Origin: Flavobacterium cupreum
GTDB taxonomy: Bacteria > Bacteroidota > Bacteroidia > Flavobacteriales > Flavobacteriaceae
Assembly (NCBI RefSeq): GCF_003996965.1
Contig: NZ_QWDM01000003.1
Location: 186,001-250,000 of the forward strand
Reading direction: 5' to 3'
Length of the DNA: 64,000 nt
Below are positions 15,645 through 23,694 of this stretch, one piece after another (position 1 is the first letter of the stretch; each line of letters begins with the position of its first letter). The notes beneath the pieces are model-generated. The model was not told where the DNA came from and made no database searches. It worked only from the letters and a program-made list of their open reading frames with translations. The position numbers and the translations under genes are program-made.

Positions 15645-16751
15645 ATGAGTACAAACAACCTGTTTTCGCCATTTAACCTAAAGACGTTAAATTTAAAAAA
15701 CCGAATCGTAATGGCGCCAATGACGCGCTCTTTTTCTCCAAACGGAGTTCCAACAGATGAAGTAGCTGCTTACTATGAAAAAAGAGCTGCAGGCGAAGTT
15801 GGTTTAATATTATCTGAAGGAACTGTAATTGACAGACCTTCCTCATCAAATGATGCTAACGTCCCTCATTTTCATGGAGATTTGGCCTTAAACGGATGGA
15901 AAAAAGTGATTGATGAAGTTCACGCTGCCGGAGGTGCAATGGGGCCACAGATCTGGCATATGGGAATTATGGACAATCATCATTCGGGCTGGGTACCGCC
16001 GGTTCCTTTTGAAGGTCCTTCCGGATTAAACCGACCTGATTTCAGAAACGGAATTACCATGTCTGAAAAAGATATTGAAGATACAATTCTTGCTTTTGGT
16101 AAAGCTGCCGCTGATGCTAAAAGATTAGGTTTTGATACGATCGAAATTCACGGTGCGCACGGGTATTTGATTGACCAGTTCTTTAGGGCTGAAACCAATT
16201 TACGTGAGGATATTTACGGAGGAAAAACATTACCGGAACGTAACCGTTTTGCGATTGAAGTGGTGAAGGAAATCAGAAAACAAGTGGGTAATGATTTCGC
16301 CGTTATCATGCGTTTTTCTCAATTTAAACCTTCTGATTACAATTATAAACTGGCTAAAAATCCAACAGAATTAGAAGCATGGCTTACGCCTCTTGTGGAT
16401 GCCGGTGTTGATATTTTACACTGTTCACAACGTCGTTTCTGGGAACAGGAATTCGAAGATTCTGATCTGAATTTTGCAGGCTGGGCTAAAAAAGTTACGG
16501 GAGCACCAACCATTACAGTAGGTTCTGTTGGTCTTTCGGGAGATTTCTTCGGTGCTTTTGCAGGAGAAAGTTCTCAGCCTACTTCTCTTGAAGAATTAAA
16601 CAGACTTTTCGACAGGGGTGATTTTGATTTAGTGGCCGTAGGAAGACCTCTTTTATCGGATCCGAACTGGGTTGCCAAAATCAAAGCCGGTAAAACGGAT
16701 GAATTAAAAGGATTTAGCAAAGAAGCTTTGGGAGCATTGGTTTTAGAATAA
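15645..16751 (+). CDS. NADH:flavin oxidoreductase, Old Yellow Enzyme family
   Basis: A 368-residue FMN TIM-barrel enzyme. Seen are the N-terminal FSPFNLKTLNLKNRIVMAPMTRSF, the substrate-binding region HGAHGYLIDQFFRAETNLREDIYGG and the C-terminal phosphate-binding DLVAVGRPLLSDPNWVAKI. OYE enzymes reduce activated alkenes, nitro compounds or quinones with NAD(P)H. The gene follows an ArsR regulator after 6 nt, a pairing often linked to electrophile or quinone response; the natural substrate is not determined. A terminator closes the operon. Confidence 0.93.
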   Translation: MSTNNLFSPFNLKTLNLKNRIVMAPMTRSFSPNGVPTDEVAAYYEKRAAGEVGLILSEGTVIDRPSSSNDANVPHFHGDLALNGWKKVIDEVHAAGGAMGPQIWHMGIMDNHHSGWVPPVPFEGPSGLNRPDFRNGITMSEKDIEDTILAFGKAAADAKRLGFDTIEIHGAHGYLIDQFFRAETNLREDIYGGKTLPERNRFAIEVVKEIRKQVGNDFAVIMRFSQFKPSDYNYKLAKNPTELEAWLTPLVDAGVDILHCSQRRFWEQEFEDSDLNFAGWAKKVTGAPTITVGSVGLSGDFFGAFAGESSQPTSLEELNRLFDRGDFDLVAVGRPLLSDPNWVAKIKAGKTDELKGFSKEALGALVLE

Positions 16752-16934
16752 AAAAGGTGCAGAGATGCAAAGGTTCAGAGGGGCTAAGGTTTTCTCTGAT
16801 TGAACTTAATACAAAAGGGATGAAACTTTAAAAGTTTCATCCCTTTTTTTTAGTTTTATTAAGGTGCAGAGGTGCAAAGCGACAAAGGTTTTCCCTTTGA
16901 TACTCTGAAACTTTGAACCTTTGAACCTTTGAAA
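16752..16934. repeat. Inverted word repeat (AAGGTGCAGAGATGCAAAGG / CTTTGAACCTTTG) around a terminator
   Basis: AAGGTGCAGAG and GCAAAGGTTC words follow the OYE stop, recur at 16861 and are mirrored by TTTGAACCTTTGAACCTTTGAA up to the stop codon of the acyltransferase gene. Confidence 0.75.
16813..16851 (+). terminator. Intrinsic terminator of the arsR-OYE operon
   Basis: AAAAGGGATGAAACTTT pairs with AAAGTTTCATCCCTTTT and is followed by T-rich sequence. Confidence 0.88.
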
Positions 16935-18074
16935 TTATGCCTCTTTAAGCCTTTTCTGAAATCTTTTCTGAAGCCAGTTACGAACCGGTTCGTCGTATAA
17001 TTTCAAACATAAATAAGCTATTACAATACTGGCAATCAAAACCCCGATTCCCGGCAGATATCCGTCCTGTATCGAAACTTTATTGTCTACCACCCAGGCC
17101 GTGTACCAGTAAATAAGCGGATAATGCGTAATATAAATCGGATAAGAAATATCCCCCAAAACTTTACAGATTTTTAAGGAGAATGGATTTTTTATTTCGC
17201 CTCCTGCACCAATAGAAACAATTAAAGGAAACAATAGAATAATACAAACCGATTCGTAGATACCGTTCATCCATAAACTGCTTTCATCTCCAAATCTTGG
17301 CAGGGCCAGAATTACCGTGATCATTAAACTGCAGATCCAAAAAGCGCCTTTTATATGAATAAGTTTTCCGAGACGGGAAAGCAATATTCCGGCAAAAAAC
17401 GGATATAACAATCGGGTAAAACCAACATTCATTTGTTCCAGGTTTAAGGACCATCCGCCGATGACATCCCCTTTTGGTCCAAAAACGGTGTAATTAATTA
17501 CCATTCCTGCAAAGAGTAAAACAAATACAGAAAGCACTTTATTTGAAAATTTGCGAAAAATCAGCGCGTACAGAATATTAGCGATATATTCAAAAAAAAG
17601 TGACCAGGCCGGACCATTTAAAGGATGCATTTCTCCCCAGCCCCTGATTTCCATTGATGGTGGAACCGGAAGTAATGTAAAACCAATAAGCATGGTTAGG
17701 ATCACTTTCCAGACTTCCATTCCGGCAATCATCGGAAATAAAATATCTGATGCCTGAAAATAATAAAAGAGGGCTCCAATGATCATTCCCATAATTACCA
17801 TGGGCTGTAAACGGATTAATCTTCGTTTGTAAAATTCCCATTGGGTCATTTTTCCCCAGCGGTCATCATACGCATAAGCGACAACAAATCCGGATAACAG
17901 AAAAAAGAAATCCACAGCCAGATAGCCGTGATTGATAATTTGTACAAAACGGTTTCCTCCTGAAAAGGCTTCGAAAATGTGAAAAGCAACGACTAAAATC
18001 GCCGCTACTCCACGCAAGCCGTCCAGAATTTCATAATGTTTTTTTGGTTCTATAACTGATGGAATTGAACTCAT
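16935..18074 (-). CDS. Acyltransferase 3 family membrane protein
   Basis: A 379-residue polytopic protein with about ten hydrophobic segments. The N-terminal motif LDGLRGVAAILVVAFHIFEAF contains the conserved Arg and catalytic His of the acyltransferase 3 (OatA/NodX-like) family, and the second signature VDFFFLLSGFVVAYAYDD follows. Members transfer acetyl, succinyl or other acyl groups to sugars, peptidoglycan or lipids at the membrane. It sits among carbohydrate genes but is monocistronic, flanked by repeats on both sides, so its acceptor is unknown. Confidence 0.92.
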   Translation of the reverse strand: MSSIPSVIEPKKHYEILDGLRGVAAILVVAFHIFEAFSGGNRFVQIINHGYLAVDFFFLLSGFVVAYAYDDRWGKMTQWEFYKRRLIRLQPMVIMGMIIGALFYYFQASDILFPMIAGMEVWKVILTMLIGFTLLPVPPSMEIRGWGEMHPLNGPAWSLFFEYIANILYALIFRKFSNKVLSVFVLLFAGMVINYTVFGPKGDVIGGWSLNLEQMNVGFTRLLYPFFAGILLSRLGKLIHIKGAFWICSLMITVILALPRFGDESSLWMNGIYESVCIILLFPLIVSIGAGGEIKNPFSLKICKVLGDISYPIYITHYPLIYWYTAWVVDNKVSIQDGYLPGIGVLIASIVIAYLCLKLYDEPVRNWLQKRFQKRLKEA

Positions 18075-18099
18075 AAAATTGGTTAATGGTTAGTTATTA

Positions 18100-18270
18100 A
18101 TTGTTAGCGGATTTTTAACCGCAAAGTTCGCAAGGTTTTACGCGAAGATCGCAATGAAAAATGCATACAACTCTGCAGAGCTTTGTGTTAAATCCAGATA
18201 ATTATCTAATTGTCTTAATTATCTAATTGTCTAATTGTCTAACTATCTAATTGTCTAATTATCTAATTAT
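18100..18270. repeat. Simple-word repeats: GCAAAGTTCGCAAGG and tandem ATTATCTAATTGTCTA
   Basis: Upstream of the acyltransferase are AACCGCAAAGTTCGCAAGG words. From about 18190 to 18268 there is a tandem of TAATTGTCTAATTATC words that reaches the stop codon of the DUF1349 gene. Confidence 0.75.
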
Positions 18271-18917
18271 TCCTGATGATTTTTAAGCCATTCTACTCTG
18301 CGCTGATCCGGTAAATGCGTTACTTTGAAATTTTCAAATTTGGCTTCAAAACCTTTTCCGTCCGGAGATGCGGCCATTAAGCCTACCATAACAGGCGTAT
18401 TATCCTGTAACGGTGCATTTCTGGTCAGGATATAGGTTTTATCGTCGTAAGAGAAAAATACTTCGATAGCATCTAAACGTCGCACTACCTTTATCCATAC
18501 AAAAGGCGGCGCTTTCTCTAAGGTTGTGACGCTCCAGTCGCTTTTATCATGGGTTACTACAGTGCTGATATTGAATTTTCCATCCACAAATTCAACTCCG
18601 GTTTTGATGTAGTTTTTTTCATCTACCCGAATCATCAGTCCCATTTGGTCAAAACGGGCAATATAGTTTCCGGTTAATTTCACTTTGGCTTCGAATTCCC
18701 CACCGTAACTGGCGTAGTAAAACGGAGCATCATCAGCGGTGAATCCGTAGTGCGAAATACGCCAGTAGTCACTGTTTGCGGTAACGTTCATAATCAATGC
18801 ATTGTTTTTAATTTCCCATTTTTCAGGTTCATTAAACCACTGCATTTTATTCAGGCTTTGCGCCGAAATATGCTGAAATAAAAGGAATGCGGTGGTACAT
18901 AATAGTATTCGTTTCAT
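18267..18917 (-). CDS. DUF1349 domain protein, exported
   Basis: A 216-residue protein starting MKRILLCTTAFLLFQHISAQ, a clear signal peptide to about residue 20. The frame is open to 18962 but the internal ATG gives the signal peptide. The body is a concanavalin-like beta-sandwich of the DUF1349 type (MQWFNEPEKWEIKNN, GEFEAKVKLTGNYIARFDQMGLMIR, ENYIKTGVEFVDGKF). DUF1349 proteins are putative carbohydrate-binding or glycan-related proteins. It lies beside the GH3 gene on the same strand, but a terminator separates them. Confidence 0.87.
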   Translation of the reverse strand: MKRILLCTTAFLLFQHISAQSLNKMQWFNEPEKWEIKNNALIMNVTANSDYWRISHYGFTADDAPFYYASYGGEFEAKVKLTGNYIARFDQMGLMIRVDEKNYIKTGVEFVDGKFNISTVVTHDKSDWSVTTLEKAPPFVWIKVVRRLDAIEVFFSYDDKTYILTRNAPLQDNTPVMVGLMAASPDGKGFEAKFENFKVTHLPDQRRVEWLKNHQE

Positions 18918-18999
18918 TTGTGTTTTTATTAAAATTATTAATTGGGATGGAAAAATTTTCACATCTACCCTTTAACATTTAACTTGTGTTTCATAAAAA

Positions 19000-19030
19000 T
19001 AAAGCTGCAAGTTTTACCATTGCAGCTTTA
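19000..19030 (-). terminator. Terminator of the first GH3 gene
   Basis: TAAAGCTGCAA (19000-19010) pairs with TTGCAGCTTTA (19020-19030). On the minus strand it is followed by a T-rich tail. Confidence 0.8.
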
Positions 19031-19061
19031 TAAACCAACCAAGTTTAGAAATTAATGAAAA

Positions 19062-21278
19062 TTATTGAAGTGAGAATCCCACTTTAGATTTTATATCAAC
19101 TGCAGAAGCACCAATGATCGCTTCAAAGGCGCCAGGTTCTGCCACCCATTCGTGTTTTTTATCATCGAAAAAGCTCAATGCGGTTTTGTCTACTGTAAAA
19201 GTGACTGTTTTTTCTTCTCCCGCTTTAAGCGAAACTTTCTCAAACCCTTTTAATTCTTTTATTGGGCGAGGCAGAGAAGATTTTAGATCACTAATATAAA
19301 GCTGAACTATTTCTGATCCTTCTCTTGTTCCGGTATTTTTAACTTTAACAGAAAATGTAATCTGATCTCCGGCAGTCATTTGCTTTTTATCAGCCGCTAC
19401 TTTTCCGTATTCAAAAGTAGTATAGCTTAAACCGTGTCCGAAAGCGAATAATGGTTTTGCTTTTTGTTTGTCAGCCCAACGGTATCCGACAAAAATGCTT
19501 TCTTTATAGGTTACTTCTTCTCCACCAGGGAATTCTCCCAAAGCATGCGCTCCATTATCCGTTAATTTTACAGGAAAAGTAAAAGTCAGCTTTCCGGATG
19601 GATTCACATCTCCAACCAAAACAGCAGCCAAAGCGTTTCCTGCCTCGGTTCCTAAAAACCATCCCTGCACAATTCCGGGAACTTCTTTTACCCACGGCAT
19701 TGCCACGGCATTTCCTGAAATGTTTACAAAAACTACATTTTTATTGACTTTAACTAACTCCGAAATTAATTGATCCTGACCATACGAAAGTTCTAATCCT
19801 TTACGATCGTGACCTTCATCATCCTGATTTGGAGCTTTATTCAGACCTCCGATAAAAAGGACAATATCAGCGTCTTTTGCTACTTTTAAAGCTTCGGCAG
19901 TCAATTCGGCCGGAGAACGTTTTTCTTCTAAACTTACTTTGGCAACAACGCCGTTATAATTACTGGTCGGATCTCCAACATAACCGCGGGCGTACACAAT
20001 TTCAGCCTGATTTCCGATTCTTTTCTTTAGTCCTTCCAACGGCGTAATTTCGTATCTGGCTTTTAGGGAAGAACTTCCTCCTCCGACGGTCATCATTTTA
20101 ATCGCATTTTCTCCTATAACTGCAATCTTTTTCGTTTTGGATAGATTGATTGGCAGAATATTATTGTTGTTTTGCAATAAAACAATTCCCTCTTCGGCAA
20201 TTTTCAAACCGGCATCGGCATGTTCTTTTGTACCGAAAGATCCGAAAGGTCTTTCTTTATTCATCGTTGTTAAAAATGACAAACGCAGAATACGACGCAC
20301 CTTATCGTCTAATTCTTTCGTTCCGACTTCACCTTTAGCAATCATAGTTGAATATGGTTTTGCCAGGTAATAGTTGTCGTAAGCGTTGCTGGTTCCCCAC
20401 GTAAGTCCGTTGGTCCAGGAACCGAATTCCATATCCAGTCCATTATAAATGGCTTGTTTGGTATCATGCACTCCGCCCCAGTCTGAGATCACAACTCCTT
20501 TGAAACCCCATTCCCCACGAAGAATATCATTCAGCAAAAATTCATTATGGCAGCAGTGCTGTCCTTTATATTTGTTATACGATCCCATGATGGCCCATGC
20601 ATCACCTTCCTGAACGGCTGCTTTAAAAGCCGGCAAGTAAATTTCATACAAGGCACGGTCATCAACGATTACGTTTACACTATTACGGTTCGTTTCCTGA
20701 TTGTTTAAGGCAAAATGTTTGACACAGGCAGCTACTCCGTTAGACTGGACTCCTTTTATGTAAGGAACCACCATTTTTGAAGTCAGGAAAGGATCTTCTC
20801 CCATATATTCGAAGTTACGTCCGTTGAGCGGCGTTCTGTAAATATTAACTCCGGGTCCTAACAGTACATTTTTATTACGAAAACGTGCTTCTTCTCCTAT
20901 CGATTTACCATATAAGGAAGACAATTCTTTATTCCAGGTCGCAGCAAGTGCTGTCAGTGCAGGAAAGGCAATGCAGGAATCATTTGTCCAGCCAGCCTGT
21001 TCCCATTCGTCCCATAAAACTTCCGTACGGATTCCGTGTGGCCCGTCGGTCATCCAGTTTTCAGGAATTCCCAAACGCGGAACACCCGGTGAACTAAATT
21101 TGGACTGTGCATGAATCATGGCGATCTTTTCCGCGACAGTCATTTTCGAAAGTGCATCTTCTACACGTTCATTGATTGGCTTTTTATCATCCAGATAGAC
21201 AGGAACTTTATTTTGTGCATTCATTCCGAAGGCACTTAATAAAAGTAAAACAACAACTGTTTTAACGTTTTTAAACAT
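19062..21278 (-). CDS. bglX: Glycoside hydrolase family 3 beta-glucosidase, exported
   Basis: A 738-residue enzyme with a signal peptide (1-21). It has the GH3 N-terminal barrel with GPGVNIYRTPLNGRNFEYMGEDP and CVKHFALNNQETNR. The nucleophile Asp266 lies in GVVISDWGGVHD. The C-terminal alpha/beta domain (IAVIGENA, GGGSSSLKA) and fibronectin-III-like domain (GDQITFSVKVKNTGTREGSEIVQLY) follow. The family hydrolyses beta-glucosides or beta-xylosides from the non-reducing end. The gene name is by family resemblance only. Two direct repeats AAAAGTAGTG lie 60-130 bp upstream of its -7 box, between it and a DUF6377 regulator gene, suggesting local control. Confidence 0.92.
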   Translation of the reverse strand: MFKNVKTVVVLLLLSAFGMNAQNKVPVYLDDKKPINERVEDALSKMTVAEKIAMIHAQSKFSSPGVPRLGIPENWMTDGPHGIRTEVLWDEWEQAGWTNDSCIAFPALTALAATWNKELSSLYGKSIGEEARFRNKNVLLGPGVNIYRTPLNGRNFEYMGEDPFLTSKMVVPYIKGVQSNGVAACVKHFALNNQETNRNSVNVIVDDRALYEIYLPAFKAAVQEGDAWAIMGSYNKYKGQHCCHNEFLLNDILRGEWGFKGVVISDWGGVHDTKQAIYNGLDMEFGSWTNGLTWGTSNAYDNYYLAKPYSTMIAKGEVGTKELDDKVRRILRLSFLTTMNKERPFGSFGTKEHADAGLKIAEEGIVLLQNNNNILPINLSKTKKIAVIGENAIKMMTVGGGSSSLKARYEITPLEGLKKRIGNQAEIVYARGYVGDPTSNYNGVVAKVSLEEKRSPAELTAEALKVAKDADIVLFIGGLNKAPNQDDEGHDRKGLELSYGQDQLISELVKVNKNVVFVNISGNAVAMPWVKEVPGIVQGWFLGTEAGNALAAVLVGDVNPSGKLTFTFPVKLTDNGAHALGEFPGGEEVTYKESIFVGYRWADKQKAKPLFAFGHGLSYTTFEYGKVAADKKQMTAGDQITFSVKVKNTGTREGSEIVQLYISDLKSSLPRPIKELKGFEKVSLKAGEEKTVTFTVDKTALSFFDDKKHEWVAEPGAFEAIIGASAVDIKSKVGFSLQ

Positions 21279-21327
21279 AACTATTAATTTATTAAAGCAT
21301 TTATTTTTGGCAGGGCACTCTTTTAGT

Positions 21328-21335
21328 CAAAAGTA
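21328..21335 (-). promoter_or_regulatory. -7 box of the first GH3 gene
   Basis: On the minus strand the site reads TACTTTTG (TAnnTTTG), 49 nt before the start at 21278. Confidence 0.5.
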
Positions 21336-21394
21336 CCTTATAATAATATTGTAAAGCTAAAACGTTATCGTACATGTTACATTTTTAAACGAAA

Positions 21395-21469
21395 AAAAGT
21401 AGTGCTTTAAAAAATTAAAACATTATGAATCAATTGTTTAATTAAATTTAATAGTAAAAAAAAGTAGTG
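21395..21469 (-). promoter_or_regulatory. Pair of AAAAGTAGTG direct repeats upstream of GH3
   Basis: On the plus strand AAAAGTAGTG occurs at 21395-21404 and 21460-21469, each within a longer A-run and followed by C/G-TTTTAAAA-like sequence, 65 bp apart. The position upstream of the -7 box would suit an activator. The only other copy I noticed is at 46125-46134, upstream of the OmpA gene. Confidence 0.45.
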
Positions 21470-21485
21470 GTTTTAAAATAAATCG

Positions 21486-23129
21486 TTATACTTTCAAGGA
21501 GATTAAACCTATTTTGATGACCATTTCCTCGAAATCATTTCGCGAAACTGCGGCTTTATTCCGGGCTCTTGTACGGTAATTGTAAATGGTGCTTAAAGAG
21601 TAGCGAAGGAAGGCTGCAATTTTTACACTGTCTGTAATTCCAAGGCGGATCAGTGCAAAAATTCTAAGTTCGGTGTTGAGCAATTCTCCCTGCTTTAAAA
21701 CGATCTGTTCTTCTTTTATGAGCAGGTCATTAAAATCTTTTACGAAGGTCGGATAAAGGTTCAGGAAGATAATATCAAAGTTTTTATACAATTCCTCCAG
21801 TTCATTATCAACCAATGTTGTTGATTTCAGCATTTTATAAATCTCATCAAATTGTTTGGCTGTTGCTTTTTTATTCAGAATGATACGGTAGTTCTCTAAT
21901 TTGTTGATGTAAGTCGAACAAAGGCTGAAAAAATGCGCAATATATTCTTCCTTAATATGATTCGATTCCGACAACTGCGCGTTACGCTCCTGCAGCTGAC
22001 TGTTGGTTTCGGTAATGTCTTTGTTTAATTCGGCTAATTTCTGGCTCGTTTCATACAGTTCCCCCCGAATTCTGGATACTTTTTTCATTTGCTTGTACAC
22101 GTAAATAACCGCTACAATCAGGAATAACGACAATAAACTAATGCACAAAAGGTAAAGCTGCAGTTCTGTTTTTCTTTTTGCTTCTTTCTCCAGATAAACG
22201 GTATTAATGATCGAATATACTTCTGACATCAAAAGCGTACGAAACTGTACATTGCAATAAAGTGCATCCTCAATAGCGGATTGTGTCAGCTTATACGCCA
22301 TGTCTACATCGCCTATTTCATAAAAAACCAAAGCCAGTTCCTGAAGCGATGCATTGTCTTTTATGGCATTTTTGATATCAGCGGTTGAAGAAAGCGCATA
22401 GTATTTTTTTCGTAATTCTAATTGGTGCGTTGTTTCGTAAATACTACCAAAAAGATAGGTAATCATGGCATATTGCGAATCTTCTTCCTTCGTGTTTTTT
22501 AATAAAACGGTTAATTGCTTTTCGGCGACAGCAAACTTTTTGTCAAAAATATTTTTCTGAATCTGAGTAATTTTAAAACTGAGTGATTCCGGATTAAGAA
22601 CGCTTAGCAAAGAATCACGGTATTTCCCGATTTGATCAATGTATTTTTGGCTGGTGCTGTTGGCATTATAATGTTCGAAAAACTCCCTGTACACTACATA
22701 ATAGTTGGGCAGCAATGATTTGTTTAAGGTCTTCTTGTTGATGCTTTTCAGAATAGCTTCCGATTCCCGGTATTTTCCTGAGGAGGAATACAGGTTGGCT
22801 AATTGCAACTCTGCCAGATCCGATAAATCTTTATTCTGAAGTGCCGCTGCAATTACCTGGTTCTTTTTGACATAAAAAATAGCCGAATCGGAATTGAATT
22901 TCTGATATTCGGTATATAAGGTTTTATTGTAATTGTATTCCTGTTCCTTTGTAAAAGCCTCCGATTTAATTTTCTTAAAATTCAGAATTCTTTCTTCTTT
23001 TATTTTAACGTAGTATTGTTTGTTTCTCAAAGCATCATTAAGCTTTTTCAAAATAGTAGCGGTACTATCCGATGCATAAACAGGAAAGCAAAAAAGAAGG
23101 GTTACAACAAACAGAAAATAATTTTTCAA
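21486..23129 (-). CDS. DUF6377 membrane-anchored TPR transcriptional regulator
   Basis: A 547-residue protein with a signal peptide or first membrane anchor (1-19), then helical tetratricopeptide-like repeats (~30-315) on the outside. A membrane segment follows (LYLLCISLLSLFLIVAVIYVY, ~323-343), then a coiled coil (ETSQKLAELNKDITETNSQLQ) and a C-terminal helical domain. The C-terminus ends in a LuxR-like helix-turn-helix (LNTELRIFALIRLGITDSVKIAAFLRYSLSTIYNYR). This architecture is specific to Bacteroidota, and such genes usually sit beside glycan-use genes. Its position between two GH3 genes suggests it senses a periplasmic sugar or peptide and activates them. Confidence 0.87.
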   Translation of the reverse strand: MKNYFLFVVTLLFCFPVYASDSTATILKKLNDALRNKQYYVKIKEERILNFKKIKSEAFTKEQEYNYNKTLYTEYQKFNSDSAIFYVKKNQVIAAALQNKDLSDLAELQLANLYSSSGKYRESEAILKSINKKTLNKSLLPNYYVVYREFFEHYNANSTSQKYIDQIGKYRDSLLSVLNPESLSFKITQIQKNIFDKKFAVAEKQLTVLLKNTKEEDSQYAMITYLFGSIYETTHQLELRKKYYALSSTADIKNAIKDNASLQELALVFYEIGDVDMAYKLTQSAIEDALYCNVQFRTLLMSEVYSIINTVYLEKEAKRKTELQLYLLCISLLSLFLIVAVIYVYKQMKKVSRIRGELYETSQKLAELNKDITETNSQLQERNAQLSESNHIKEEYIAHFFSLCSTYINKLENYRIILNKKATAKQFDEIYKMLKSTTLVDNELEELYKNFDIIFLNLYPTFVKDFNDLLIKEEQIVLKQGELLNTELRIFALIRLGITDSVKIAAFLRYSLSTIYNYRTRARNKAAVSRNDFEEMVIKIGLISLKV

Positions 23130-23154
23130 ACTACTAAAAGATAAAACAGAATTA

Positions 23155-23162
23155 CAAATATA
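23155..23162 (-). promoter_or_regulatory. -7 box of the DUF6377 gene
   Basis: The minus strand reads TATATTTG 25 nt before the start at 23129. No -33 box at normal spacing is seen. Confidence 0.5.
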
Positions 23163-23226
23163 AGAAAGTGATGGTATAAAAATGATTTATAAAAACCATT
23201 TCCGTCAAATGCGAATAATCTTTCCT

Positions 23227-23234
23227 TAATTTTG
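23227..23234 (+). promoter_or_regulatory. -7 box of the CHMI-like gene
   Basis: TAATTTTG lies 37 nt before the ATG at 23272. Confidence 0.45.
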
Positions 23235-23271
23235 TCTGAATGAAAATTTCCACACTTTAAAATTCCTACCA

Positions 23272-23616
23272 ATGCCACATTTTATTATTGATTGTTCTGA
23301 AAATGTAATCCGTTTAAAATCTGCTGACGAAATTATGCAGGAAGTTTTTAATTCGGCTTTATCGACGGGGATCTTTACTGAATCGGAAATAAAAGTCCGC
23401 ATCAGTCCTTTTGCTTTTTATAATAACGGAAACACGCTGGATGATTTTATTCATGTTTTCGCCTATATTATGGAAGGCCGCAATCACGATCAGAAAGGGA
23501 ATCTTTCCAAAGTAATTGTCACCAAACTGGCTTCGATTCTTCCTGAAGTTCCGGTGATTTCGATTAATATTCAGGATTTCGAAAAGTCAAATTACTTCAA
23601 TAAGACCATGGTTTAA
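23272..23616 (+). CDS. 5-carboxymethyl-2-hydroxymuconate isomerase-like protein
   Basis: A 114-residue protein beginning MPHFIIDCSENVI. Pro2 is the catalytic N-terminal base in the tautomerase superfamily, which fixes the start. The rest (VRISPFAFYNNGNTLDDFIHVFAYIMEGRN) matches the CHMI (HpcD) family, which isomerises a homoprotocatechuate degradation intermediate. No other homoprotocatechuate pathway gene is nearby, so the in-vivo substrate may differ. It is monocistronic, with a strong terminator. Confidence 0.88.
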   Translation: MPHFIIDCSENVIRLKSADEIMQEVFNSALSTGIFTESEIKVRISPFAFYNNGNTLDDFIHVFAYIMEGRNHDQKGNLSKVIVTKLASILPEVPVISINIQDFEKSNYFNKTMV

Positions 23617-23675
23617 AAAAATCGTTCCGTTTATAAAATTCAAAGGAAACTTATAAACGGAACGATCGTTTTGAA
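23615..23675. terminator. Bidirectional terminator
   Basis: ATCGTTCCGTTTATAA (23621-23636) and TTATAAACGGAACGAT (23651-23666) form a perfect 16-bp stem flanked by A- and T-runs, between the convergent CHMI and GH3 genes. Confidence 0.88.
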
Positions 23676-23694
23676 AATTAAAATCGTCTTTTAC

